Shown: positions 1 to 14,691 of the stretch, one piece after another
Layout of the letters: every line of letters begins with the position of its first letter
How positions within the stretch are numbered: position 1 is the stretch's first letter
Origin: Hybos culiciformis
Lineage: Eukaryota > Arthropoda > Insecta > Diptera > Hybotidae
Length of the DNA: 64,000 nt
Assembly: GCA_964007475.1 (NCBI GenBank)
Contig: OZ023273.1
Coordinates: 66,709,560 to 66,773,559, forward strand
Reading direction: 5' to 3'
The notes under the pieces: model-generated
Database searches by the model: none
What the model saw: the letters and a program-made list of their open reading frames with translations, nothing else
What the model was told of the DNA's origin: nothing
Translations under genes and position numbers: made by a program

Positions 1-117
1 CCTAAGCATTTTTTCTAAATAGGAAACTTTTTTTAGCTCAAATGAGTTGCTTATACAGAGCGTTCACTGTATTATAATTTATATCTAAAAATATAATATA
101 ATCAAAATTAAACTCAC

Positions 118-309
118 ATTAATATTATCAGCATTATTATTATTATTATTATTTAAATTAAAATTTTCCAGAAATTCGATTTCATTATTTGGTTGACAAA
201 CTACAATTGATGTTAGAAAAATTTGAATAAAAAATAAATATGTTGAAAATTTGATAATTTTCTTAAATTTTCTATGGTAATTGATGGCATCTGTTACAAC
301 AGGATTCAT
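118..309 (-). CDS. First coding exon of a secreted protein (partial gene, continues left of window)
   Basis: Reading right to left, an ATG at 309-307 opens a 64-codon exon that ends in phase 0 at a good donor (GTGAGT, 117-112). Residues 1-20 are polar and basic, with KFKK at about 14-17. Residues 21-38 form a hydrophobic run (FSTYLFFIQIFLTSIVV) followed by CQP, which reads as a signal peptide, cleaved near residue 38-40. After this come an acidic stretch (NNEIEFLENF) and a seven-residue asparagine run made by an AAT-type triplet repeat. Position -3 of the start is A. An acceptor-like CCTCTTTTTTAG on the minus strand ends at 422, so the exon may begin at 421 with a short 5' leader. The product family is not recognisable from 64 residues. 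The signal peptide is what I see; secretion is inferred. The rest of the gene lies outside the window. Confidence 0.55.
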
Positions 310-421
310 ATTATATTTTTTCTTATAATATGTTTATTCTTTTCTTTTTTTTTATATTGTTGCTGTGTTTTTTTGCGGAAGAAAATCTCTGATAAATTCT
401 ATTTATTTTTTTTTTGCCAAT

Positions 422-3400
422 CTAAAAAAGAGGAAATAAAAAAAAAATAATTTTTAATATTTTATTTTATTTTTAAGGAGTTCAAATAAAACTTTGTTCA
501 CAAAAGTATGTTATCAGAAATTTTTTTTTTATTTTCATTATTAACTGCGTATACCAGCAGTAGTTTTTTTTTCTTTTTCTTAATTTTTTTTTTTGGAAAA
601 TAATTTTTATTTTAAGAAACTTAATAATCTTAAAAAAAAAAAAAGAAAAAAAAAATTGTAGGTATTTTATATAAATAAAAAAGATTTCAGATAAAACTTC
701 ATAAATCCTTTTTTTAAGCCAACAAAATAACATAAATTGTTTCCTTCTGGGTTTTTTTTTTGTTCAACATTAGGTCTATATATACACATGTTTTCTTATT
801 TCAAATAAAACAAAAAAAAAAACAAATAAGGAGTCCTTAGCTAGAGTTATGAAAATAATTTATGGGATGATTTACATTATATAGCTATGTACATAATTTG
901 TTTCTTGAAAATTAAAAAAAAAAAACAAAAATTAAATAACGTTAAAAAGACTTTTCATATAATTTGAAAGTTGTTCATTATTACTGCCTGCCAGTCTGTC
1001 AAGTATCTTTAAGTTACAAAATTCCAGTAAGCTCAACAATGAATTTATTTAACTTTTATTTTGAAAAGATTTTCATTTCTTTAACTTTTTTTTTTGTTTT
1101 CACTTTTGAGCAGCAAGCATCATATAATTATAATAAAAATAAAAACAAAAAAAAAAAGGATAATAACGTAATTATTATGTTATGCCTTATGCGTATTATA
1201 GTTCCATAATTTTTCTTAATATTTTTTGTTTTTATATTTCGAACTTTATTTTCCATAAATTTTTATTATATTCATGTCAACGAAAGAGAAAAGAATTCTT
1301 ATTTGCCTCGAATTTTTCATAACCCATGATACATAGTTTCATAAATGTATAATATTTAAATAATATTACAGATTAGTCTTTATACACAAAGGAATAATTT
1401 CATACAAATTTGTTACAATGAAAAACAATCAGCTCCATTTGAAAGTAAAAATGTGACTAAATTGAAACAAAATCTATACAATACTATGAAATGGAGCTAA
1501 TTCCCACTAGTTAATTTCGTACTGTTTCATTAAATGTCCTTTTGCTCGTCCTTCACTGTTCTTTGCATGTGAAAATTTCTGCTATTTTGTCCACTTTCAC
1601 TTTGTCTACTGAAGGATGAGATTCCATGATCTGGGGTTTAGATTAAGAGGCTCGCAACCAGTCAAGGATATGAATAATTTGCATTAAAAAATTTTATTAA
1701 AAGTTTTAATGGATTTATTTTGTTGGGTTGATAGAATATCGATGAGAGGAAATTTAAAAATGGATTCCAATTTTGTTCAAAGGATTGTCATTGATGGAAC
1801 CATTTCAATGAAAACAGTTATATTAATATTCGTAAATGGTATATAAATATATGGCATTGCTTCATAGTATTGAGGAACCTAATTGTTTAGATTTGATCAA
1901 GGTCAGAATCTAGTCAATTATTTTAAATCGAAATTTTTATGAAGGCTTTATACTTTATTCGTTAGGTAGTTACCTTATATACATTTTTTAACATTATTTC
2001 TATTTTCTCTCCTTGACTTGGGTACTTATGTTTCAAAAGATATATATTCTTAATTATAGGCAATCAATAAATAAATTATTTTTTAATATTACCACATCAA
2101 ATATTATCAAATCATCACCAATCAAAACTTCCTGTTGCTATGCCATTAATTTTGTTAACAATTTACTTTTAAAAATTTCATGATAACATCATAATATCGT
2201 CAACATTTTGTACATATACAGAAACACAGCATATAACTTAAATTTCTTTTTTTCAATTTTATTGAATGGTCCAGAACATTAACTGAATAATTGAATATGT
2301 TTAATAAATAAAAAAATATTATATAAAGGACGATATCATTTCGTTGAATGATCACACAATGATCTGGGTTGGAGCATTCAAAAAATAAATTTTCTACGCT
2401 TTATTATGTCATAATTGAATTTAAATTATTTTTTTTTGGAAAGTTCAGTAAAAATTTATGTATATAATAAAAGTCCTTATATTGGACGCTTCTATTGTTG
2501 TAGATATTATAATGAGACCACTCAAACTTTTAACATCAATCAATTAGAATAAAATTTATGTTTTTAATTAATTTTCAATTATATTCTGTAGTCTTTGAAT
2601 TTCAATAAATAAAACTTTTTAATATGCACTTAATATGTCTGTGCTAATAAGAAGAGGTTTTCTTGTTTCTTATTTATTTCTTTTCATACTTAATACCTAA
2701 TGTTTATTTGTATATATTACAAATAAATTAAAACAGATTTTATAAAACAATTTTAGCAAAATTTAGTTTTTTTCCTCTCTTCCATATTATTCAAAATCTG
2801 AAAATATATGTATTTTGATTTCAATATATCCATTTTTATGTTGACATAAATACCACTAAATCCATTATGGCTGCATGCAGTGGTTAACTATTATAATAAA
2901 ATTAAAAATACAATATATAATTGATATTAAACAAAACTAAATAATGAATTTTATATTAATTGAAAAAAATAAAATAAAAATTTAAAACATTTTTATTTTA
3001 TTTATTTGATTGAATTAATAATAGAATATAAAATCAAATAAACAAAAAGTTTAATATTATATTGTACATAACAGTGTGTTTTTAGTATATATACATGAAA
3101 AAGTTATAGTAATCGAAATTTGAATAGCACATCCAAATATTTTTAGCATTTTTAAGTCAAAACTCTTGTAGTTAAGTTTTTTATTTTTTTCATTCAGAAG
3201 AGTCCGAAAAAAAGCACCTATTCGGCCATTATCAAAGCAATTGAATGTAGATAATAAACATTTAAAAATATTGTCGTTGAAAAAAAGCCAAACGTGTTTA
3301 CTTAAAGTGCTAAATATCTGGCAATTATGAACTTTTAACAAATATTTATCAAGACAATTTAATGCCTTTTAAATAGTATTGCGGAAAATTACTGCGAAGA

Positions 3401-6400
3401 GTCATTAAAAATCTTAGAATGTCGATTTTAAGAAAATAAATACTTTCTCATTTAAATTATCATTTTTTTTTTTATGATATAAACGTTTTATCAAGGGTTC
3501 GACCTTAGAATACAAAATGGATTGGAAAAACAATAAAATATTTTCTTATACATTTTTTGAAATTTTCATTTCCTAATGAAACATTATTACACACCGAGAA
3601 TTTTCTGTCAAATTTTTATAAAAATACAGAAATTGAAACAAAAACGTAACGTTTTTCAGGACCAGCTTTTGATTTTGTGTAGACGTTAAACGTCGTACTG
3701 TCAATTTAATTTGTATAAATTATATACATAATTAATTTTTTTTTGAATTTTTCTTGTGAATATATCTTTAATAAAAAATGAAGTGTGTTTTTGCTACTTG
3801 CAAAAAAAACTACAAGAAAACTACAATGGTTAAACTTTCCATCGAATTTTCGAATGATTAGATGACAGCCCTGTGTTTTTCAATATTACATAGTTTTATA
3901 ATAAGGACGTTTCAAAATAGTTTCACTATTTTCATTCTATTCTGCTTTCAAATGGTTCGACTAAATTAAAAAAAAAAACTTAAGAACGTATTAAAACTGA
4001 ACAAAAAATATGAAAATATAAATGCTATTCAAATTTCGATGAGTGTTGTATAGTATTTACAAATATTGTATTGTTATAAATAAATCTGATTTTTAGATAA
4101 AAAATAAATTGAAAGTAAAACTTTTTTTTTGGTTTTTTTTATAAAAAATATGTTATTTCCATTTATCTAAGCCAAATGTTTCAATTAATACATTTTTGTT
4201 TTATTTTTGCGTTGCATTTTTTTTTAATATAGAATTTTTCTAAAATCTAGAACAGATTAAAAATTTTATTTTTATATAGGGAAGAGCAGATTCTTATATT
4301 TAAATTGCGTATACATAAATTTACAAAAAAAATTAAAATTCATTATTTTTTAATTTTCAAAAATAGTACAAAAAAAACAATAATTGGTAAAACTTGAGTT
4401 ATTAAAATACGCATGAATTAGAATATTTTAATGTAGACCTATTTATAAAATTAAATATAAAAATATGGAAAATTTTAAATTAAATTGATTTCGTTATAAT
4501 ATATAATTAATAATCTTAAAATAAATATTCTATCGATTGATGTTAAATTTTTCATTTATATTTTTAAAAGAAAAATCAACTTTTGTGGTTCTGTTTCATT
4601 TGAGGCGCACAATTTAATTTAAGAAAAGGATTATTTATAATATTCCTAGACAAATAAAGAAAATATGTACATAAAATGCCTTTATTATTCTTAAAAAAAA
4701 ACATAATTTACTCCAAATATTAATAAAACAAATATTTTAATCAATCATAATTAAAAAAGTTGCATAGAAGATTAATTTATAGATATATTATGTGTATTAA
4801 AGTTAAGAATCTTTTTTTTTTTGTACAGGAATGCTAAATAGTAAATTTTCATAAAAATAATAATAATCATATGCCACTCATAATATAAGACTAAACTGAT
4901 ATTTACTCACCGTGGAGTGCAATAAAATTAAAACTAATTTGATTTGGCATATTATACGGTCATAAAATTGCACTACTTTTCTTATAATTTTTCATATAAA
5001 ATTATGGATTATTAAAATTTTCACACAAAAGATTGAAGTATAATAAAATATAGAATTTTAGCTGAAACCAATCATCATCGTCGCATCATCTTGTCCAATT
5101 CTATAATCGTATAATATAAATTTATTTTAATTCCAAGAGTACTGATGGTCTGAAATTCAGTACATATTTACTATTATGTATTTTTTATACTCAGTTTATG
5201 AAAGTCTGTATATCACTCCATCCTAATCAAAAAAAAAATAGAAGTTTTTTGAAATGACAAAAAAAAAAGAAAATTGCCCCTACCATATTTATTTGAAATA
5301 TAAAAAATTTTTTTATTTTTACCAAAAAAAAAAGAAGTGTATCTAGGTATATATATAACGTACGTATGTACATGCTTAGTGAAACGTGAAATTAAAATTA
5401 TATGTACACATATATACAATACATAAAGTTTTTGTTTCAAAGGAATATCTAATTTTATTTTATGAAGTGTTTTTAGATTTATTTTTTTATTTTATTTTTT
5501 TTTTTTATTAAAATTTATAACACAAATGGAATAACTTATTTTAGCGACAACATTTTTATAGAAGTTTTTGTTCTTGTTCAACATTGTAGAGAGAGAATTG
5601 CGCTTTTTTTTCGTGATGTAGACAAAACTATTTTCATAATGATACGATTTCTTCAAGTTTTTTATAGAAATTAAATTCTGAAGCCCGTCATGTAAACGTT
5701 CTCGAGCATTAAATTTTTTTTGTTTTCTTTTAAAATGGTCTTCATTGATTTTGCAAAAAAAAAAAAGAACGTATAAAATTTAAAAGTCAAATAAGTGTAC
5801 CTACTTTACTTAACAAGAGTACACACAAACAAAAAAAGTTTTCCGTACAACAATATAATATTTATATTTATTTTATTTAATTTTTTTTATGATTTTTTCC
5901 AATTACGATCTTTTTTTTGCCTTTAACAAAAATGAGAACATAATAATTTCAATTATATGAAGCAGTGTTGTTATTTCGTAATTAAATGTTCTAATTAAAT
6001 TTAAACAACACCATGGAAAATGTCATTCAACTTTCTTTATAATAATTTGAATTTGAATGAAAAAAAATTATAATAATAATTTGACATTGGAATCATAAAA
6101 TAAATTGATTTTATAAATTTTTTTATAATTCCAAATTTTTATTGATTTCATTTTATTACAAACATATTTTGAGTATTAAAGGAAAATGTCCATTCAACTA
6201 TATATGTATATAGGATATTTTTTTTGCCAAGTTGTTATCATTTTTTTTTAACATAATTTGTGAAATGAAACGCTAAAAAAAAACTGAGATAACAAAAAAA
6301 TTGACATAACTTTTAAGTTGTTGTTTATTAAATTTATTTGTATAAGTTAGTAAAAGTTATGAGAGTAAAGAAACAGCCCGAACTAAATATACGTATAAAA

Positions 6401-9400
6401 ATATGTTATGCTTTATTTTTATGCTTAAATTTCATAAAAAAAATTTTTTTTAATTCATTTTTCGGAAAAGTCCATAAAAACAAAACAAACTTTTTAATTA
6501 ATTTCTGTCAATAATATATATGACAAGTTCTTATGTTAATTTTTAAATGAATTTTTAAAATAATGTAAAAAAATATATAACTTGGGTCATCAAAATATTT
6601 AAATTTGAATATTTAAATTTGAAAATTAAATTTTATTCAATAAAAGTTAGAGTCTGAACTCTTACCGATGAAATGAAAATTATATATTCTCAATAATTAT
6701 GGTACATTTAAATTATACATTAATCTATTAAACCTATCAAAAAATATAGAAGGTGAGTGACTGACATTTAAAGGAAGTGAAACCATAGAATTTGCAAAGC
6801 AACATATTATCTTTATAAAAATTTATCAAAGATTCAACCTTCTATTAAATTCAACCAAAAATATGTTTTAAAAAAATAATAATTGCAGTAATAAAAAAAA
6901 AACTTATTTAAATTAATTCCAAGATCACAGAGGACTTTAACATTTGTCAGTGTGATGTTATTAAAAAAAAAAGAAAAAAGAAGCCACATAAGAAAAAGGA
7001 AAAACCCAATTGATTTTTTTTTTTAATTAAAAAAAATTCAATAAAGAACATTTTTTAATATTTAAGTCATTATTTATCAAGAATTCAAGAGTAAAAATTT
7101 TTTTAGGGACTCGAGAATGGAATTTACTGATTAGTCATATATATATTGTGAAAAATCATAATATGACTATAAAACAAATGAATTAAATTAAAAGGGCTTA
7201 TTGCATTTTTTTCAGTCCTGATTAGCACCTGCCTAATCCTTGTGTTAATAAATGTTGAAATAAAAATTTTGTGTCAAGATAATTCCAACAAATGTCTCAA
7301 AAACCCAAATAATCAATTGAGCGATAGTTCAATATCGAAATTATAAAAAATGTGGAAAGAGATAATAATAAGATAGATTGAGCGTAAGATTTAAAGCAAT
7401 TTGTATAGTTAACTGTTTTATATATTATATATTCCTTTCCAAACATAAAATATTAGGGTTTTTTAATTGCAATGAAGTCTATATTATATATATTACTATA
7501 CTTATGTAATTATTCTTCTTAATTATTCAACCAAAACAAAATACTAGCATAATTTTTCTGCACAAAATGTAAACAATATTATTTAATATATGTATCTATT
7601 TCCTGCATCTGTTTCCGTAATAATTAATGAATGATAGGAAAACTAAATTAGTTCTTCTGATGGCTCAACCTCTCTTTTTTAAAATATGAATGTTTATTGT
7701 AATGCAATGTTATCCAACATAATCCAACATAATCTTACTAAAATTTACAAATAAAAAAATGCGGGACTTTAAAGGTCCGTTTAGACTTTTAGAGAGAAAT
7801 AGAGACCTGAATCAGGCAAGTAAGTATGTTGTGTGTTCGTTTTAGTTGCTAGAACAGTCTTAAATTAAGCAAATTTCCAAATTATAAAAATGTTTTTTGC
7901 TACAAAAATATTTTCGTATTATTGAACGAATCAACTTTCAATTTAATTAATAATTTTTATATTTTTTTTTTATAACTCAATATTATTTTTATAATGTTTA
8001 GCTATGCTTATACATATACATACATAAAATTTTATGTACAATGGGTACATAAAATATATTTTTTTATTATATTATTGAAGGCACTTTTTTAATTGTATTC
8101 ATGAAAACAATAATTTAATTATTGAAAGAAATTTCTTAAAGTTAAATTAGCGAAATACGACGAAATATTTTAGATCAGCGTCTTCATCGAAAATAAAATT
8201 TTTTTTTTATTAATTTATTTTCAAATATTTAAATTCCAGAAATTGAATAAAATTTGAAAGGAATAAAACAAAAAAAAAAAAATTTCTTAGAAAGTTTTAT
8301 AATAGTTGTTTCAGTTTGCTGCCAAGTGCCAAATATTGTAACATTTTTTTTTTTCCTTCAACTTCAATTAAATATATTGTTATAGGGAAAATTTCATGTT
8401 GATGCTCATTTTGTTTAAGACATTTTATTTGGAGACAATCGTGTTGAAAATTAGTTAAGAATATTTTTTTGATATTAAAAATTAAATTATTTAAGTTTAG
8501 CGTCACATAGAAAAGTTAAAAAACAAAAAAACGCAAAATTTAACTTTTGAAAGAATTATTTACACTAATTTTTGTTCCCTCATCAACATACCTACATAAT
8601 TTAGAGAATTTTTTATTATTTCTTAAAACGATAGATATTTAGCATAATTTTTATTTTAATTGGAAAAACATTTTTAGAAGGATCGACAAAAAAAATGTAT
8701 ACACGACGAAAGTTATTAACTTAAAGAAAATGTGATTAAATTAAAGAATTAATATTTGTTCTATTCTCAATTTAGTGCAGCTGATATTATGACTGAATTG
8801 TTAAAGAAAACTTGTATCGCTAATAAAACTCAAGGTTTATTGTTTTTTTTTTATAGCTAATCCGATAGTAATAAATACTAGAAATATTTTATAATAAAAA
8901 ATCATAAAAATTATTTAAGATTTTATAATCATGCCTAAAATGTATGTACAAATTGATTTGCTTGATTCCGTTGAAGCTTTAAACAAACTAAATCCGAATC
9001 AAACAAATTATAAAATTTATTGATTTGACTGTCATAATTATTTAACTTTACGTAATTGATAATTGTTGATCAGAAGTGGGTAATCGAAATTATTTTCTCC
9101 ATTCTAAACAAAGAAAACAACAATACTATAGTTTTTTCCGTAAAAGTAATAAACATACTTTTATATATTAAAAATTATAAGAAATTATATTTAACCACTA
9201 ATTGAAAAGGAAATTTATATATGAAAAAAAAAAACATAAAACAGTCAATCCTTCAATATTTATACATAAAGTTTTCTTAATAATACATAAAAAAAAATTT
9301 AAAGGTTTCTCGCATTTTTTATAAGTATTAAAGTGAATAATGTATTTTTAGATTTACGCTATTTTTTGTTGTTCAAGAAAGAATAAGCTTTTTGTATATG

Positions 9401-12400
9401 TAGGTATACTCCTCATAAAAAAGTTTTCCATATTCTATCAGGGGAGTAAAAATAATAATTATAACTTTTTTCCTGGAGCAAAATTATATATACCAATTTT
9501 TTGATCAATTGAAGTAAATTTTTGATCATTAGTTTATGAATTTCTTTAAAATATATATTGTTTTTAATACAAGAATTATTTCACATGAAAAAGTTAGACA
9601 TTCTATAATATTAAAGTTGTATACCTTTTTTTCATAAAATTCGAAATTCGATATTTAAATATTACAAAAATGTCAGAACAACTTTTCATATTAAGATTGT
9701 AGAATAATTTAATAATTTTTTTCCTATAAAGTTTTAAGATGATTTTCGACAAAGTAAAACAGGAGATATAATATTTTATTATATTGAATAATAATAATAA
9801 TAATAACATACAAATAAAGTTTAAAATAAAATGAAACTCTTTGTCAGAGTACGTAGTAGTTATATTATGTATATCGAATATCAGGCATACATTATTTATA
9901 TGCCTTGTGTACATTATACAATATATATGTACTCTTATTACTTTACAAACTTTGAAGTTTGAAAGAAAAATTTAAAATATATATGAAATCAAAAATTTAT
10001 TTACTTAATTTGTGGCATATACGAAATTTTTGTTTTTTTTTATTTTTATATGATACAATTTATTAAAATTGATTTTGGTTGTAAAATATATTTATGTAAG
10101 TTGTTTACTTCATTTAAAATAAATATAAGAAAAAAGATGGCAGAAACATCATATTCCTAAAATAATCAATTTAAGTAAATAAATTCTCTTTATATATACG
10201 ATTTTATATTCTTAACAGCACCTAAAATAATATACTTATATGGAAAGAGTTAGATGTATATTTTCTATTTATTTATTAAAAAATTAAGTCACGACCTTTT
10301 AAAAACAAAAAAAAAATTAAATTAGAAAAAAAACCCTTAATGTTTCCAACAGTATATTGTTTTCATTAATATAGCTTGTTTTTCCTTGGGTCTAACTTTA
10401 GGACAAACATGCATCTGATTTTTTTGTGATTGTTTATTTGATTTAAAAAAATATATGAGATCATTTTATAATTATATTATTTGAAGAAAATTCGTGATTG
10501 TTTTATTGCTAAATTTTTATTTTTTTTTGTTTTACATTCTGGCAGCTGCAGTCTTGGCATAATAAGCCGTACATATTGATCAGTACATAAGTTGTCAAAG
10601 CTTAATTTTATATTTTAAGTTTTTTTTTAAAGATAGAAACAAAATCTCTACCATTGAATTAATTCATTTAACTAATCAATTCCATATTATAAGTTAAGAT
10701 GCTATTAATATCCAACATCTTATGCATTATAGATACCGCATTAAATCAAATCACATTAAAGAAAATTTAATCAAAGTGACAATTAAAATAAATAAAATTA
10801 ACTGAAATTGATGAGATTTTATATAAGTATAAAAATAAAAATGAAGGATAACAACTAATTTATATAAAATTATTGTGGCACACTTATAAAAGTTATGAAA
10901 TGTACGCAGATAGATAAAGTATTTCCATAAAGTATATAATAACGTCTGCTGAGAAATGAAACAACGTATGACATTTATACGTCATTATTTGACAATAGCA
11001 CCATTCGATTCCTCGTACTCGATTTTATAAGTACAACTACTTTGCAATATTCTTAATGTTGATTAAAATGTGTTTTTTAGATGAAAATTGTACGCTACTT
11101 TATATTTTTTCATACGTTTTTTTTAATTTTCAAATCTTTAAATTTAAATTACTCGAAACTATACTTTTCATTATACGTTATTTCATTTCTGAGCAGGCGA
11201 TAATGTTCTCTAACTATGCCCATCAAATGAATAATTGGGAAAATTTCAAATAAAATAAGAAAAAAAAAGATACTAAAAGAATATTTACTAATATAAATAA
11301 TTCCCAATATCAAAAGAATCTCTTTTTTCTTTTGAAATGATAATATTATGAGTTCGAATAAACTTTAAAATTATCATCTATTTTTTCAATATTGTTAATT
11401 TATCTTTTTTGAGTAGGTAACTATATTACATATATAAAGTTATTGAAAAAATTACTTTTAGAGGAAGTTACTCTTTATGTGATTGTGATATAGAGTTTTT
11501 TTTTAACATTACATGCATTACAAATAATTTTAATTTTTTTACTTTATAATAACAATCATAATATTAAATCTACTTCCCTGGATAATGCAGTACGAAATAT
11601 AATTCGTTAGTAAACAACTTAGATTCTCATAACTATTTATATAATTATCAAAAATCCACTCCTATTGCCATAAAATTATATTAGTTTTATAATGTTTGAA
11701 AAAAAATTTAAATAACTTACATACTAATTACTAAATAAATAGTTTATTTAGATTCCTACGGTATCCTGTATGTAATATTTTCGTTTTCAACTTAAAATAA
11801 ATTTTTATCTTCAAAATTAAAACAATATCTTTTGAATTTTAATGTACATACTATATTATATTTTTGATATTCTTTCATTATCATCACACATTATATATTT
11901 TAATGCTCAACAATTAAAAATAATTGCATTTGAACTTAAATTACGAATTACCCAGAATTTAATTTTATGGCGACACGATAATATGTAAACAGATGAGAGT
12001 GTATCAAATATACATATATTTAATATATATACAGCATTTATATACTGAGTTTTTGAAAACATATTATTTTATGGTGCAAACTGCAATTATGTTGCAATAC
12101 TGCTTTTTAATTCACAAAATTAGACAATGAATGTCGAATAATGTGAAATGAATAACTTAAAGTTCTTATTATTCATTGTTCATTAAAAAATTAAAAAAAA
12201 AAAAAGGTTTGACTTTACCATGATGAGGAATTTTAATGTTATTTTATTTAAAAAAAAAAAAAAAAAATTGAGGAAAAACATCAAGCGGAAATTGTACCAT
12301 CATGAGAAATTAAAAAAAATATATACCCATATTTACGATTATATCGTTTGATTTCATGCAAAAGGCAAAGGTTATGATGAATGAAAATTTTATTTAAAAT

Positions 12401-12614
12401 AACAAAAAAATCATTTTTATTATGTCATTATGCATTGTTATGTTTACTAAAAGCTGCACCTTCATTCCAATAAGAGTGATTCTCTAATAAAATACAAATT
12501 ATTTTGTATAGATAATATTGAAAAGCTTTTAGTTATGAATTAAATGTATTTTATTTTTAGGTTTACAGTTCAATAAAAAATTTTATTTTATTTTTTGGTA
12601 AATTTCTCTAAAAC
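422..12614. other. Gene-free AT-rich DNA
   Basis: No convincing exon is visible on either strand. The tract is dominated by poly-A/poly-T runs and AAT/ATA microsatellites (for example near 9788-9806). Short open frames exist at 3057-3341 (minus) and 9603-9914 (minus), but they have no recognisable domain, no supporting splice sites, and the base composition of the surroundings. A 27-codon frame at 3778-3861 begins M-K-C-x4-C, faintly like a THAP zinc finger. A GC-richer patch at about 1540-1670 shows no frame or repeat that I recognise. Confidence 0.5.
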
Positions 12615-12930
12615 ACCTAGTTTACATGGAGAGTCGAAACCAGGTTCAACTGGGTTCAACTAAATGTGAACTGTGGTTGAGTTGAAATAAGAGAAACCTG
12701 ACTGAATCCAAGAAATTCGACGGGTTAATTTAACTCTTTCCATGTAAACACTTAACCCTGTTAAAAGTAAGCAACAGCTGTTATATTTTATTTTTTTTAA
12801 ATAACTTTGTTTTGCTTCTTTTTTGTTCTCGGTACAACCACAGGCATTTTCGACTAAATCATGTAAGCAGTTGATCTCTTTTCAACCACATTTCGACTCA
12901 ACCACGATTGAACTATCATGTAAACTAGGT
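12615..12930. mobile_element. Short inverted-repeat element (MITE-like), about 316 bp
   Basis: ACCTAGTTTACATG at 12615-12628 is matched by its exact reverse complement CATGTAAACTAGGT at 12917-12930. The interior is GC-richer than its surroundings and partly self-complementary: GGTTCAACTGGGTTCAAC and GTGGTTGAG on the left, TTCAACCACATTTCGAC and CTCAACCACG on the right. There is no coding capacity. No clear target-site duplication was found, so the superfamily is left open. It is a non-autonomous DNA transposon relic by structure. Confidence 0.6.
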
Positions 12931-14691
12931 TCAAGTAAAGGACTGATGGTTTGCTGAACGTCCTATAATTCATGTACTCGCACATTACTGAAAAAAAATT
13001 GCGAAAAAAAACCTTTTAAATTTTTAAAACTATATCCAGTTTAAAAGTATAAATAAAAATAAACTAAAAAAGTAAAGAATAAAAAATAAATCTTATACTG
13101 TTCGAGAAATTTACAGACAACTTACATTATACATTTAATATCTAAGTACCTATGTATGTCATTTTTTACAAGTAAATTCAATCAATTTTGTTTTTTTTTT
13201 CTTAAATTTGAATCCTTGTGGTCATATTGAAAAATAATATTTATAATATTTCAAGGATTACAAGGATTACAAGTTTAAAATTACAAGTACCAATTCAAAC
13301 ATAATAATACATACTTTATACACATAAAATGTGTACCTAGATAGATATTATTAGCATTTTTTTTTTATGACACAAGTTTAAACATTTTTATTCTTTTTTT
13401 TTTATTTTTTAAATAACCTTGTTATTCTGCTTCAAATAACATCAGAAATTATTCAAGTGAAAGTGAAATTTTATTGCATTTATTCCGGAAACCATTCATG
13501 ATGTTTATATAAATTACAAAAAAAAAAGAAATATTAAAAAGGAAACGTATTGTTAAAAAATATATAAAACTTTTTTGCAAAAATTTAAGAATACTTTTTT
13601 TTATTTTTCTTATTATTATAAATTTTTATTTTTCACTTTTTTTTTTTAAAAAGCAACATCCATACAAGAAATCTGGTATATACCAAATGGCAATCAAAAA
13701 AACATGTTGTTCCAGCATTGAAGTTAAAAATAAAAGAATCAATAAAAAAAAACTCTTTTATATACCTACAGTCGTTAAAAAAAAATACAATATCATATAA
13801 GATGACATTTATAGTCATCATCACAATAATGTTCAACAATTTAATACTTTTCAATAATTGATGTTTTAAAAAAAAAAAAAAAAAAACCAATTTTGCAATT
13901 CTCCATTATTGCTATCGATTTTACTTTAACAGCATCACGCGCTATAGGTATATATAAATAAAAAATAATAATAATAAAATAAAAATTTCCTGTCTTCCTA
14001 ATAATTAATTTATGTATTAAATTATCTAATCCAATGTTATACTATCAGAAAAAATTACGCTTTAGCATTTAAGAACATAAAATATCATACTCTATTTAGA
14101 TATATTTCACCTATCTAGACAGAGTTATATAAAAAAAAAGAAAAAATGAAAAATAAACTTTATGTGTCACAGTATATTTGGATTAAAGAAACACACAATA
14201 CAGGCTAATTTATCTTTACATACAACGTATATTCACTATCAAAAAAAAAAAAAAAACAAATAATTTATTTATTCTTCCGGGCTTTCCTTATTATTATGAA
14301 CATAGAACATGAGAAGGAAGTACTTTTATTTTTCATTTTTTACTTGTTACAACGGCTGTAAATAGTAGATAGTACTAAATCGAATAATGAAATGAAACGA
14401 ATGAAACTTAAATAATATTTAAAAATGCTGGTATATAAAAATATACATGATATATATGCATATTTTATATTAAAGTTTTCATGTTTTGTTACAGGTTTAT
14501 TAAAATCCTCACATTTATAACGTCAAACACATTATTATATCGTCAATAATAGAAACATATGAAATGTCATATTATGTTGCAATCGCTAAATTAGAAAAAA
14601 ATATATTAATCAAATAATTTTTAAAATTTTCGTTTTGTTACAAAATTTACAGTGTAATTATGCATACATATACAATACATCCTTTATAAAA
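12931..14691. other. Gene-free AT-rich DNA
   Basis: Nothing beyond homopolymer runs and AT-rich filler. A minus-strand open frame at 13633-13890 is phenylalanine/lysine-rich translation of poly-A/T runs and is not supported as a gene. Confidence 0.5.

Noticed and set aside
3057..3341. 94-codon minus-strand frame with a faint P-element transposase feel (KKLNYKSFDLKMLKIFG)
   Set aside because: The resemblance is too weak and no neighbouring transposase segments align; left as unexplained.
3778..3861. Plus-strand frame starting M-K-C-x4-C, like the start of a THAP zinc finger
   Set aside because: Only 27 codons before a stop, no later Cys/His pair, and on the opposite strand to the frame at 3057-3341.
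9603..9914. 103-codon minus-strand open frame
   Set aside because: Ile/Leu/Lys-rich with an AAT-repeat leucine run, no domain, no splice or promoter signals; a chance frame in AT-rich DNA.
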